Assembly: GCF_007004765.1 (NCBI RefSeq)
Contig: NZ_VIKR01000005.1
Coordinates: 434,001-498,000 of the forward strand
Direction: 5' to 3'
From: Aliikangiella marina
GTDB taxonomy: Bacteria; Pseudomonadota; Gammaproteobacteria; Enterobacterales; Kangiellaceae
Length of the DNA: 64,000 nt
Positions 42,434-51,310 of the stretch are shown one piece after another. How positions within the stretch are numbered: the stretch's first letter is position 1; every line of letters starts with the position of its first letter. The position numbers were made by a program, and so were the translations under genes. The notes beneath the pieces are model-generated. The model saw nothing but the letters and a program-made list of their open reading frames with translations. It was not told the origin of the DNA and ran no database searches.

Positions 42434-44755
42434 CTACCTCGGCCTGTAGTTTGAGTTGGAATACCACTCGTTAAAGTCATCGGCGGGCATCGGCTTGGCG
42501 ATAAAATACCCCTGGGCTTGTTCGACATTGTATTCTTTCAATTTTTCTAAGGAGTCTTTGTCTTCGACACCTTCGGCGACAATTGTCATATCTAAGTTAT
42601 GCGCGAGATCAGCAATTGATTTAACAATTGTGGCATCGTCTTCATTGGTTGCTAAATCAAGTACAAATGATTTATCAATTTTTAGTTCGGAAACAGGCAT
42701 GATTTTAAGCTGAGCCATTGAAGAATAACCGGTTCCAAAGTCATCGATCGATAGTTTAATTCCCATACGTTTCAAAATATCGAGCGCGCGGATTGCTTGA
42801 TCCGGCTCTGACATTATAGCACTTTCGGTGACTTCTAAAGTAATCGCTGTTGTATCCAAAGAAAGCTCAGAGAGTTGTTGAGCGACGTACGCTGGTAATG
42901 ACAAGTCGATTAGGTCGAGTGCCGAAATATTGATTGCAACACGAAAAAAGTTGCCTTGCTCAGTCCATGATTTATGTTGCGAAAGCGCTGTTTGAATCGC
43001 CCATTTGGTTAAATCTCTAATGGCTCCGGTTTGTTCTGCCAAAGGAATAAAATCGTCAGGGCCGATAAATCCATGTTCTGGATGTATCCAACGAACCAAG
43101 CATTCCACACTGACAATTTGATTCGTTTCTAGATCGAGTTTTGGTTGATAGTAAAGGGATAGTTGACTGGTTTCGATTGCAGATCGTAATTCCGACATTA
43201 AATTGAGTCTTTGGATCGAATGTGTATTTAAGGTCTTATCATAGACGACAAACCCTTTGTGAGAAGCCTTACATTTGTTTAAGGCAATATCGGCTGCTTG
43301 AATTAATGCTTCCGATTTAGAGGCTTGCTCAGGATACAACGCGACACCGGCACTAATATCGATATCGAGTAAAACACCATCGATTTCGAAAGGTATTTCA
43401 AAAAAACTGAAGAACTGCTCGACTTGCGTGTTCAGTTCAAAATCAGAAAGGTTGTTTAACAGTATTGCAAACTCATCACCACCAACTCGACTATAAAAAG
43501 CATGCTTGGGTTGAAAGCCTTGCATACGTCGAGAGATTTCACATAAAAGCTTATCGCCGAACTCGTGTCCCAAAGTATCATTGACCTCAGTAAACCGGTC
43601 GATATCGAGCAACATGATCGCGCAGGGGGTATTCGGCTCTGTGCTGATTTTTTTATCCAGTTGTTGACGAAAAGCAGTACGATTGGGTAAGCCCGTGAGC
43701 TCATCATAATAAGCCAGTTTTTCGATTCTTTGCTCTCTGTGGTTAATTGCATCACGCATAGCGGTAAAGGCTTCTGAAAGATTATTAACCTCTTGCGAAT
43801 TAAAAGAGGGAACCTCTGTGTCGTACTCTCCCACTTGAATTTTGTTAGCAATCCCTGAAAGCTGCCGAAGGGGGCGGGTAACACCTTTCGCAAAATAGAA
43901 TGCGAGAAAAAATGCAATTAAAATTGAAACAAGCACTACGACAATCAGTTGCCACATTAGTTTGAAGAAATTTAAATAGGCGGAACTTTCCGTAATTGAG
44001 AACACTAAGCTTATCGGTTCTGATTGGATAGAATTAAAGCCAAAATGATAGGAGTACTTTTCAGTGCCTCCAACCATTAACGGTGCGGCAGCTTGTAGCG
44101 GCAAACGGCTTAACTCCGAGGCAATTTTAAGATATTCCTTATTAGTTGTTGTGTAGGTCTTGTTGCGAGCAACGACGCTTAGTTCGAATCCGGTAAGTTC
44201 TCTAACTTGGCTGTCTATGATTCGTGATATATCCATTCCCATAACCATCCAAGCATCAGGATTAGGTTGATTTTCAAGAAAACGAACTTCCTCAAACTCA
44301 ATGAGGTATATCGTTTTTGACGTCACAAGTAGTTGTACTTCTTTGTCGAGTATACTGGTCAACTCTAAATTAACCGATTCTGCGGTAGCGGTTAACGGAC
44401 GCTTTTGCTCATCAAAGATTATCGTGAAATCAGTGTTGAGCCGGTTCTGAAGATTAATTAAAGCGAGTTTAAGTGATTCTGGATCGTCTTGGGCGCTGGC
44501 AATCAGCTGCTTGGTGTTAAAGTCTTTCGCTGCACTATTTAAAGCGCCTTTAATTGTACTTGCATCATTGAGCAGTTTGTAAGTGAAAACTTGTTGTGAG
44601 GTTTCAAATCTTTTTAATAGTTGCTGTTCTGAGTGGCTAAATGCGGCCTGAAGCGTAGTCCCGGCAACTAGCACAGAAACTATGGCGAGCAAAACTGCGA
44701 ACAGAATAAGAATTCTTCGTAAAAGAGAAGGTCGGTTTGATTTAGAAATACTCAC
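42434..44755 (-). CDS. membrane-bound GGDEF-EAL protein with HAMP
   Basis: The 773-residue protein has a periplasmic sensory region (about 35-270) between two membrane helices, a HAMP domain after TRPLRQLSGIA, a GGDEF domain with an intact motif (RVGGDEFAILL) and a C-terminal EAL domain. The EAL signature is ECLVRW rather than EALLRW, a common variation that keeps the metal-binding Glu. DDFGTGYSS, the Lys in KIDKSFV and the E/Q near AEGVED and QAQGYF are present, so phosphodiesterase activity is likely; whether the cyclase half is active or regulatory is open. It follows the cupredoxin-like gene by 55 bases and precedes the porin-like gene by seven. Confidence 0.93.
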   Translation of the reverse strand: MSISKSNRPSLLRRILILFAVLLAIVSVLVAGTTLQAAFSHSEQQLLKRFETSQQVFTYKLLNDASTIKGALNSAAKDFNTKQLIASAQDDPESLKLALINLQNRLNTDFTIIFDEQKRPLTATAESVNLELTSILDKEVQLLVTSKTIYLIEFEEVRFLENQPNPDAWMVMGMDISRIIDSQVRELTGFELSVVARNKTYTTTNKEYLKIASELSRLPLQAAAPLMVGGTEKYSYHFGFNSIQSEPISLVFSITESSAYLNFFKLMWQLIVVVLVSILIAFFLAFYFAKGVTRPLRQLSGIANKIQVGEYDTEVPSFNSQEVNNLSEAFTAMRDAINHREQRIEKLAYYDELTGLPNRTAFRQQLDKKISTEPNTPCAIMLLDIDRFTEVNDTLGHEFGDKLLCEISRRMQGFQPKHAFYSRVGGDEFAILLNNLSDFELNTQVEQFFSFFEIPFEIDGVLLDIDISAGVALYPEQASKSEALIQAADIALNKCKASHKGFVVYDKTLNTHSIQRLNLMSELRSAIETSQLSLYYQPKLDLETNQIVSVECLVRWIHPEHGFIGPDDFIPLAEQTGAIRDLTKWAIQTALSQHKSWTEQGNFFRVAINISALDLIDLSLPAYVAQQLSELSLDTTAITLEVTESAIMSEPDQAIRALDILKRMGIKLSIDDFGTGYSSMAQLKIMPVSELKIDKSFVLDLATNEDDATIVKSIADLAHNLDMTIVAEGVEDKDSLEKLKEYNVEQAQGYFIAKPMPADDFNEWYSNSNYRPR

Positions 44756-44810
44756 TGAACGCCAATTCTCCCACTATTATCACCAAAATTGAGGTTTCGC
44801 AGTTTTGTCA

Positions 44811-45458
44811 TTAGTAGTCGCCAAATTCGTCAGCATCTTGGGTTATATTTGGATACAGACTCTCTGTTAGTTTGAAGGTTACATTGGCTGAGTCTTGTTT
44901 CGAGGTGATATCTAAGTTTTGAACAACCCCTATGTCGGCTTCATTGAATCGCGGATGCCAGACTTGATAGGTGTAATTGCCTGGTGGTAACTCGAATGTG
45001 ACCTTACCCTGTTGGTTAGTTTGCTTAACAAATTTTGATTTAGCCACATAGATAAATCCCGACATCCAATCATGAATATTGCAGCCAATGGCAACAACAC
45101 CATCTTTATCAAATGTAATCGGATCAGGGATCTGCTCTTTATATAGTCTCAGCTGAAACCTTTTCGCCTTAGAAAAGGAATATACATGATGCTTAACTGA
45201 ATCAGAGTTAGGAAAAATGACTTGACTGTTCTGCCGCACAATTAGAATCAGCGGTTTAAATTGTTGGTTGACTTGTTCCATTACCGCAGGTTTATCGGTT
45301 GAAGCGGAGACTACATTAAAGTTTGGATGAAATATCTCAACGACTGCGCCGCTGAATGGCTCGCCGGCTGTATCGACGACGGTTAACTCGGTCGAGGCAA
45401 TACAAAATGGTGCAACGAGCAACAAACAAATCAAAAACATATGTCGGTATTTCTGCAT
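44811..45458 (-). CDS. periplasmic cupredoxin-like protein (methylamine-utilisation-type annotation)
   Basis: The 215-residue exported protein has a signal peptide ending near residue 21. It carries a plastocyanin-like copper site pattern: His90/His91 in SVKHHVYSF and, later, Cys126, His129 and Met132 in GCNIHDWM, the order His-Cys-His-Met expected of a type 1 copper centre. A carboxypeptidase-regulatory-like beta domain (PPGNYTYQVWHPRF) follows. Such proteins are often labelled methylamine utilisation proteins, but no mau genes are here, so an electron-transfer or copper-responsive sensing role is more likely. It leads the operon with the GGDEF-EAL protein and the outer-membrane barrel, and could supply the redox or copper signal read by that sensor. 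Confidence 0.82.
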   Translation of the reverse strand: MQKYRHMFLICLLLVAPFCIASTELTVVDTAGEPFSGAVVEIFHPNFNVVSASTDKPAVMEQVNQQFKPLILIVRQNSQVIFPNSDSVKHHVYSFSKAKRFQLRLYKEQIPDPITFDKDGVVAIGCNIHDWMSGFIYVAKSKFVKQTNQQGKVTFELPPGNYTYQVWHPRFNEADIGVVQNLDITSKQDSANVTFKLTESLYPNITQDADEFGDY

Positions 45459-45677
45459 AGTAACGTCCGAATCAGATTGATTTAAAAGGAAAAAGGCAAC
45501 TTCCTAAGTATAGTCGGTATTTTGGATTAATCCGTTGGATCCTCAAATTGGTTAGTGTTTGAGAGAGGATTTGGCTCTAGATGGGCAACATCTAGAGATA
45601 AGACCGAACGATGACTTGAAAACTTTCAGGTTAAGAATTCAAAAAAGTCATTGTTAGGCGTGTTCATTAAACAGCGA

Positions 45678-46967
45678 TTAGTTTTGTTCGCAGATAAATG
45701 GGAAGTTGGCATAGCCCACTTTTCCATCGCGATCATAAACATAAACGAAAAGTCGATACTCGCCAGGCATGGAGGGTGCACTAAAATTTATTGAACCAGA
45801 GGCCGAACTATCCGAAATGAAATCTATCGAGAGCGTTTCCGGTTCTTCTTCGTGTGCCCCTCCTTGACTCAACTCACTGACTTCCTTCATAAGTTCCCAA
45901 CGATATTCCAGTTTTGGTTGGTCGAGGTTCTTACCGAATACTTTGGCGGTTACTGGTTGTTGGGGCGTGAGTTTCAAACTAGTTTCCGCTTCTGCATCGT
46001 TGAGCGTTAGTGCTTCTACGTTGGGGGCGCGATTAGACGGATACTCGCCGGTCCAAAAAAGAGTCATTTCATCGACTCTAGCATCGGCATAGCCGTTTTT
46101 GGTAAACATGCCGTACCAAGTAGGCGTTCGTTCTTGCTTTTGCCCCCAAAGAAAAACGAAGTGACCAATATTAAGGCCTAATAAATCGCCTCTCAGGCCT
46201 TTTATCATTCTTTCACCGAGCGAAGAGGCTTTGATACCACTTGGCTCTTCGATTTCTCGCCCCCATTCAGTGGCCGGTCTTTCCCAATGGCCCAGCGGAC
46301 CAAACTCGGTTACCATAAATGGCTTAGTGATTTCCGCTTCTTTAACTAACTTTGGTATGTTGAGCAGGTCCCCATAGACTTGAAGGGAGACGAAGTCCAC
46401 TTGAGGTGTTCTGGCGAGAGCGACATCAAGATGTTCTTTTAATACGCCCGCAAAAGTGTACGTAACCGGATGATTAGGATCATGTTCGTGAATATAATCG
46501 ATAATCTCAGAGATGGCGTCATAGACTTTAGGGTTGACTGCCTTCAATGCGCCCTTTTCATCAAATAAGAGGTTTGGTTCATTCGCGACCGCCCAAGCCA
46601 AAAGGTTAGGGTTATCTTTGTATTGATTTACAATCGCTTTAACTTCTTCGAATTGTTCTTTCACAGCGTTGGCGTCGTCATAATCAAAGCCGTGAAGTTC
46701 TTTACCGAGTTCAATTCCCATAACAAACATTAAACCAAGCTTGTTGACGTCTGGTAGCGCTGCTTCGGCACCTTGGTGAGTCCAAGTACGAAAAGTATTC
46801 CCACCTGATTCTTTTAAGGCGCTTAGCTTGTCTTTCTCATCCCAATTGAGACCCGCACCTTTTACTTCGAATGGCTGCCCGTCGACAAGAAGTTTGTGCT
46901 TACTATTCTCTGTTACGATCTCGACTTTAGAGGGCCCTAATAGGTTTAATGCTGGTTTTGGATTCAT
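45678..46967 (-). CDS. clan GH-A glycoside hydrolase-like protein
   Basis: The protein (429 residues from ATG 46967; six more from ATG 46985) has a TIM-barrel hydrolase domain of the GH2/GH5-like clan GH-A. The general acid is Glu136 in AVANEPN and the nucleophile Glu227 in MVTEFGP (numbering from ATG 46985), with the typical spacing of about 90 residues, so it looks catalytically intact. A C-terminal beta-sandwich-like domain follows from about 330. There is no signal peptide, which suggests a cytoplasmic enzyme or one with non-standard export. The substrate cannot be told. Neither start has a clear ribosome-binding site. It lies just downstream of the tRNA-Phe repeat array, reading away from it. 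Confidence 0.8.
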   Translation of the reverse strand: MNPKPALNLLGPSKVEIVTENSKHKLLVDGQPFEVKGAGLNWDEKDKLSALKESGGNTFRTWTHQGAEAALPDVNKLGLMFVMGIELGKELHGFDYDDANAVKEQFEEVKAIVNQYKDNPNLLAWAVANEPNLLFDEKGALKAVNPKVYDAISEIIDYIHEHDPNHPVTYTFAGVLKEHLDVALARTPQVDFVSLQVYGDLLNIPKLVKEAEITKPFMVTEFGPLGHWERPATEWGREIEEPSGIKASSLGERMIKGLRGDLLGLNIGHFVFLWGQKQERTPTWYGMFTKNGYADARVDEMTLFWTGEYPSNRAPNVEALTLNDAEAETSLKLTPQQPVTAKVFGKNLDQPKLEYRWELMKEVSELSQGGAHEEEPETLSIDFISDSSASGSINFSAPSMPGEYRLFVYVYDRDGKVGYANFPFICEQN

Positions 46968-47188
46968 TGAAAATGTAATCATCAAGGGAGTTTAGTATCA
47001 ATATTAGCAAGATTTCTCAAATCCGGGGACGCGTTAAAAATCGAACATAAGAAACATTGGCAAAAAACGCTTTTATCGCTGGGTTAGCAATCTGGAGCAG
47101 CCAGAGCAGAATACTACTACGCGGTACTCTGTCATGCGGCACCCCGGTGGAGACACGTGTGTAGACAGTTTGGTTGAAGACATAAAAA

Positions 47189-47214
47189 AAGCCCGGATCT
47201 TTCAATCAAGGCTT
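47189..47214 (-). terminator. repeat-unit terminator 1 (farthest from tRNA)
   Basis: This is the same hairpin as in the other units, but with one mismatch (CCGG for CTGA on the plus strand), still followed by seven T residues. It is probably the weakest of the four. Confidence 0.75.
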
Positions 47215-47318
47215 TTGGAATAATGGTGGCCCGGGAGTGAATTGAACTGGGCGGCACACCGTTGGCCGGCGCTCCGGTGGAGACACATGTGTAGACAGTT
47301 TGGTTGAAGACATAAAAA

Positions 47319-47344
47319 AAGCCCTGATCTTTCGATCAAGGCTT
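47319..47344 (-). terminator. repeat-unit terminator 2
   Basis: On the minus strand AAGCCTTGAT/ATCAGGGCTT forms a 10-bp stem, one pair being G-U, with a six-base loop and a T7 run. The G-U pair becomes an A-C mismatch on the plus strand, which shows that the minus-strand RNA is the one that folds. Confidence 0.85.
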
Positions 47345-47448
47345 TAGGAATAATGGTGGCCCGGGAGTGAATTGAACTGGGCGGCACACCGTCGGCCGGC
47401 GCTCCGGTGGAGACACGTGTATAGACAGTTTGGTTGAAGACATAAAAA

Positions 47449-47474
47449 AAGCCCTGATCTTTCAATCAAGGCTT
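47449..47474 (-). terminator. repeat-unit terminator 3
   Basis: The sequence is identical to the tRNA-proximal terminator in stem, loop and T-run. Confidence 0.87.
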
Positions 47475-47562
47475 TTGAAATAATGGTGGCCCGGGACAGA
47501 ATTAACCGGCCGGCGCTCCGGTGGAGACACGTGTGTAGACAGTTTGGTTGAAGACATAAAAA

Positions 47563-47588
47563 AAGCCCTGATCTTTCAATCAAGGCTT
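47563..47588 (-). terminator. terminator directly after tRNA-Phe
   Basis: A 10-bp stem with a six-base loop and a T7 run begins 9 bases after the encoded CCA of the tRNA. It would end the tRNA primary transcript. Confidence 0.92.
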
Positions 47589-47597
47589 TTGGAATAA

Positions 47598-47673
<76 letters not shown>

Positions 47674-47724
47674 GGTTTGTCCTTTCAGGTCCCTCGTTTT
47701 GAGGCTACCCTTGGGGAGCGCGCT

Positions 47725-47753
47725 ATTAAACTAGGATCAGGATTTAAAGTCAA
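47725..47753 (-). promoter_or_regulatory. promoter of tRNA-Phe, stringent type
   Basis: On the minus strand TTGACT and TTTAAT are separated by 17 bases (five of six matches each). They are followed by the GC-rich discriminator AGCGCGCTCCCC, as in growth-rate-regulated stable-RNA promoters of gammaproteobacteria. The transcript would have a leader of about 45 bases before the tRNA. Confidence 0.85.
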
Positions 47754-47834
47754 GCAGGTTTTCGCAAATTTTTTAGAATTATTAATGGTTGTATTTTAAT
47801 TAACCAATAACCTGCTCATTGTACCTAAAAACCG

Positions 47835-48098
47835 CTATTCAGATGGCGGTACGTAGCCTTCTACCTTATCGTAATCACCACCAAACAAGAATTTTTCCAT
47901 TTCCCCAGTCAAATATGCCCTGGCTTCGGGGTCGGCCAGATTAAGGTGCTTTTCGTTGATTAACATTGTTTGATGATTCATCCATAGTTTCCAGCCTTCC
48001 GCGGAAATGTTCTCCAATATACGCTGACCGAGTTCACCTGGTACAGGAGCGAAACTCATCGGCGGGCCTTCTTTCTGTAATTTTTGACAAAAAACCAT
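47835..48098 (-). CDS. yggX: YggX family Fe(II)-trafficking / oxidative damage protection protein
   Basis: The 87-residue cytoplasmic protein matches YggX over its length: the conserved Cys near the N-terminus in MVFCQKLQ, PGELGQRILENIS, and the signature MLINEKHLNLADPEARAYL, ending GYVPPSE. YggX protects iron-sulfur clusters and DNA from oxidative damage and helps iron trafficking. It lies 27 bases downstream of mutY in the same direction, the arrangement found in E. coli and many relatives, linking DNA-oxidation repair with iron-sulfur protection. Confidence 0.96.
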   Translation of the reverse strand: MVFCQKLQKEGPPMSFAPVPGELGQRILENISAEGWKLWMNHQTMLINEKHLNLADPEARAYLTGEMEKFLFGGDYDKVEGYVPPSE

Positions 48099-48125
48099 AG
48101 TGCTTCTCTTGATTGAAAGCCTTAA

Positions 48126-49169
48126 TTAAGGCTTGTTGGGTTGGTTTAACTGAAAATAGCGAAATAAAAACTTTTTAATCGGCGTTGGAAATGCCAATTT
48201 ATTTAACTGACTAATATTATGCCACTCGAGATGAATATTATCCGCTAATTGTGTTTTTGAATTCACTGATACAACCTGCGCCTGCAGCTTGTAGTGAGTG
48301 AATGTATGCTCAAACTCATCGACTAATCGTACGTTTTTCGTATCAAACTCAACTTCCGGAAGGCTCCATAAGCCGCCCCAGATTCCTGCCGGAGGACGTT
48401 TTTCGAGTTGGATTTGATGCTTCTCATTGATTTTTAATCTCAGTTTAGCCTGTTTAGTGGGGATGATTTTTTTGGGTTTCTTATGAGGATATTCTGCAGT
48501 TTTGTCTTGTTGAAAGGCCAAACAATGTGAGCTCAATGGGCAGGCTTGACAATGTGGTTTGGTCCGGGAGCATAAACTAGCGCCCAAATCCATCATCGCC
48601 TGGTTAAATTGGCCGGTGCGTGATGAAGGTGTGTATTTCTCAGTCAGTGACCATAGGTGTTTTGCAACTGCCGATTGTCCGTACCAGCCCTCAACTAAAA
48701 ATACTCTTGCTAATACTCGCTTCACATTGCCATCAAGTATTGGGGTTGGTTTTCCCATCGCCAAAGACAAAATTGCTCCGGCGGTGGAGCGACCAATACC
48801 CGGTAGTGACTCCATCTCTTCAAGATTGTCGGGGAACTCGCCAGCGAAATCATTAACGACTTGTTGCGCACATTTGTGTAGGTTTCTCGCTCGAGAGTAA
48901 TAGCCTAATCCTTGCCAGTGATGTAATACATCATCGGTAGCTGCAGCGGCTAAGCTAGCCACATTGGGGAAGCTCGCCATAAATTTTTCGTAATAAGGTA
49001 TAACAGTCTTGACTTGAGTTTGCTGCAGCATTACCTCCGACACCCATACTCTATATGCAGTTGGGTTCTGCTGCCAAGGGAGATCTTTTCGCCCGTGCAA
49101 GTCATAGAACTTGAGCATTCTTTCAGCAAATTGCTTTGGCGTAATGAGTAATGATTGAGGTTTGCTCAT
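48126..49169 (-). CDS. mutY: A/G-specific adenine glycosylase
   Basis: This enzyme removes adenine mispaired with 8-oxoguanine. The 347-residue protein has a helix-hairpin-helix [12 protein letters not shown], the catalytic Asp in [12 protein letters not shown], and the 4Fe-4S cluster loop with four cysteines in [17 protein letters not shown]. The NUDIX-like C-terminal recognition domain (about 235-345) carries [17 protein letters not shown]. Length and order are standard. It is transcribed ahead of yggX, 27 bases apart, so it forms a two-gene operon. Upstream, the SLC13-type permease gene is in the same direction but 71 bases away. Confidence 0.97.
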   Translation of the reverse strand: MSKPQSLLITPKQFAERMLKFYDLHGRKDLPWQQNPTAYRVWVSEVMLQQTQVKTVIPYYEKFMASFPNVASLAAAATDDVLHHWQGLGYYSRARNLHKCAQQVVNDFAGEFPDNLEEMESLPGIGRSTAGAILSLAMGKPTPILDGNVKRVLARVFLVEGWYGQSAVAKHLWSLTEKYTPSSRTGQFNQAMMDLGASLCSRTKPHCQACPLSSHCLAFQQDKTAEYPHKKPKKIIPTKQAKLRLKINEKHQIQLEKRPPAGIWGGLWSLPEVEFDTKNVRLVDEFEHTFTHYKLQAQVVSVNSKTQLADNIHLEWHNISQLNKLAFPTPIKKFLFRYFQLNQPNKP

Positions 49170-49240
49170 TGAAGAAAAAGGCCGTTAATTCGGTTTAAAA
49201 TAATTCCAGTTCTGCCTACTGATACGTCGATTAGCAGCGG

Positions 49241-51082
49241 TTAGATGATATCGTAATAGAAAGGTATGAAGATAGAAAGCGTCAACCACATTGCCAAAGC
49301 GAGGGGGATACCGATACGCATAAAGTCAGCAAAGTGATACCCCCCGGCGTTCATAACCAGTAAATTGGTTTTGTAAGCCATCGGCGTTGCATAACTAAAG
49401 TTGGCGCCAAACAAAACCGCAACAACAAACGGCTCGGCTGGCAGGCCGAGCTGACTGGCAACACTGATTGCGATTGGCGTACCAATTACCGCTGCCGCAT
49501 TATTAGAGACAATGTTGGTCAGAATTGCCAACAATAACATTAGTGCACTGAGAATAACTGGCGGTGGTAATCCTTTGGTAAAAAATAGAAACAGCTGGGC
49601 GAGATAGTCTGCGCCGCCGGTTTTCATCAGCGCCTCACCCAATGCCAAACTCGCGACGACGATGAGTATGACCTGTGTACTCAGCGCACGACCTGCATCA
49701 GCCCAATCTAGGCAGCGAGTAACAAGCAAAATCATGACGCCGAGCAGTGCCGAAATCGCTATCGGTAACCAGCCAATGGCTGCAAGACCAATAACGAGCG
49801 CCATTATGCCCAGTGCAATAGGCGCTTTATTGGTGTGCGGCAAATCCATGGTCGCATCAAGAACCAACAAATCGCCTTTCTTTTTCATTTCGGCAATTTT
49901 TTCTCGAGCACCTTGAACCAATAAGATATCGCCAACATGCATGCTGACACTACCGAGCTTTTTATAAAGATCGATTTCTTTGCCCTCTCGGTGCAAGGCG
50001 ACTGCGACGAGTTGGTACTGATCGATAAAACGAACATTCTTCAAAGTTGATCCCGCCAGAGGCGAACCTGGCACGACGACAACTTCAGCTAATTGCTGGT
50101 CTTCTGCCACTAACGGGTGCTCGGCATCGACCTGCTGTTTACCAACAAACAGTTTTGCACCGAGCGATTTTTCATAATCTTTCAGGTTTTCAGCAGTATC
50201 CGAGACTCGAATGCGATCGCCTGCCTGCAAAATTACATCCGGCATGGGCATAATCCGAATGTCAGACGACTGGCTTCCTAGCCGCTGTATTCTTTCTGCT
50301 TTCAGATTGCCGTTAGTATGCTCAATCAAGTCGGCGAGGGTTTTGCCGACCGCGAAGCCTTTTTCTTCAAGCGTTAAGTGAGCGGTGAAAAGTCTTGGGG
50401 CAGCACTCTCTAATATTGAGTCTCGCTGCGGCAACATTCGGGGAGCGATCAACCAAAGGTAGATAATGGCTACCACGCCAGCCACGCTGGCTGGAATCGC
50501 AAAGTCGAAAAGCCCCAACTTACGCATGCCTTGCTCGGCTGCGACCGCTACCACCAACAAGTTAGTTGACGTTCCTACCGTTGTTGACATGCCGCCTACT
50601 AAGGTTGCAAACCCCATGGGCATCAGCATTCCCGATGGTGAAGTATTGTTGCGCACTGAGACGCTTATTAATATTGGAATGAGTAATACCACAATCGGCG
50701 TATTATTCATAAAAGCTGAGAGTATTGCGGCGACAAGTAAAGTGACCAGCAATGACAGCTGAGGGCTAGCGCGCCATAATCTTCCCAACATTCGTCCTAC
50801 AGGTTCCAGCGCACCAGTTCTTACCAAGCCTTGACCGGCGATCATTAGAGCACACACCGCGACAAGCGCTTCGTGTCCAAAGCCGTAGAAAAAATCAATC
50901 GACTCTAATCGGGTGCCATCGGGTTGCAAATAGGGAAAAACCTCAAACCCAATGGCCACCAGTAACAATACCGCTAAGCAGCTTGATTCCAAGCGAATAT
51001 CTTCCCGCCGGAAAAGGTACAGGGCAATGACTGTCAGAAGCAGCATAGCCAAGGCGTGATAATTCGGAATTTCAGGAAACAT
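49241..51082 (-). CDS. SLC13-family permease with two TrkA-C domains
   Basis: The 613-residue inner-membrane transporter of the divalent anion:Na+ symporter superfamily has two halves of helices (about 5-190 and 395-612). Between them are two RCK/TrkA-C domains (about 205-290 and 300-380) that probably bind a regulatory ligand. The signatures SAFMNNTPIVVLLIPI and, in the second half, TNIVSNNAAAVIGTPIA are the helical hairpin repeats holding Asn-rich substrate sites. This architecture is found in sulfate, thiosulfate or dicarboxylate permeases; the substrate is not certain. It is divergent from trmB. No strong ribosome-binding site is visible. Confidence 0.88.
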   Translation of the reverse strand: MFPEIPNYHALAMLLLTVIALYLFRREDIRLESSCLAVLLLVAIGFEVFPYLQPDGTRLESIDFFYGFGHEALVAVCALMIAGQGLVRTGALEPVGRMLGRLWRASPQLSLLVTLLVAAILSAFMNNTPIVVLLIPILISVSVRNNTSPSGMLMPMGFATLVGGMSTTVGTSTNLLVVAVAAEQGMRKLGLFDFAIPASVAGVVAIIYLWLIAPRMLPQRDSILESAAPRLFTAHLTLEEKGFAVGKTLADLIEHTNGNLKAERIQRLGSQSSDIRIMPMPDVILQAGDRIRVSDTAENLKDYEKSLGAKLFVGKQQVDAEHPLVAEDQQLAEVVVVPGSPLAGSTLKNVRFIDQYQLVAVALHREGKEIDLYKKLGSVSMHVGDILLVQGAREKIAEMKKKGDLLVLDATMDLPHTNKAPIALGIMALVIGLAAIGWLPIAISALLGVMILLVTRCLDWADAGRALSTQVILIVVASLALGEALMKTGGADYLAQLFLFFTKGLPPPVILSALMLLLAILTNIVSNNAAAVIGTPIAISVASQLGLPAEPFVVAVLFGANFSYATPMAYKTNLLVMNAGGYHFADFMRIGIPLALAMWLTLSIFIPFYYDII

Positions 51083-51310
51083 GGTTTGGGGGAAGTAGTT
51101 AAAAAAGACGTTGGTATTTTTCTATTTCATTTAAAATTAACATCTTTTTGGTAGAGGTCAATGTTTTTATTGCGCTGTCAGCGAGCTGTCTGATGTCGGA
51201 ACAGCCCCCTCAAAGGGGCTATTTGCCGCGAACCGTTAAGAATTGAAATTTTTTACTCAAATCGGTTTTTTTCGTCATCCGTAGCCTTGTGTGATTATGC
51301 ACTGATATAA

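Larger units (their letters stand above)
47144..47597 (-). repeat. tandem array of tRNA-Phe 3'-end plus terminator repeats
   Basis: The array consists of units starting with CCGGTGGAG at 47144, 47274, 47404 and 47518 (spacing 130, 130 and 114 bp), the last merging into the tRNA gene. Each contains, in minus-strand order, a copy of the tRNA-Phe 3' end with its CCA, a TTATT spacer, a hairpin terminator with a T-run, a conserved CATGTCTTCAACC-like segment and an ACACGTGT palindrome. The copies of the tRNA 3' end lie at 47224-47249, 47354-47379 and 47484-47503. They match the real gene over 20-26 bases; the first two have two changes in the T-stem that destroy pairing. The short-unit type lacks a GCGGCACACCG segment. 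Compare the rtT repeats of E. coli tyrT. Confidence 0.95.

Noticed and set aside
44811-45458. Role in methylamine utilisation for the cupredoxin-like gene
   Set aside because: No methylamine dehydrogenase or maturation gene is in the window; the label is only a database habit for this fold.
47144-47597. Possible CRISPR array
   Set aside because: Units are 114-130 bp and almost wholly repeated, with no unique spacers and no cas genes.
51203-51220. AGCCCC/GGGGCT hairpin between the SLC13 permease and trmB
   Set aside because: It lies between divergent genes and lacks a T-run on either strand, so it is not a terminator; no function can be assigned.
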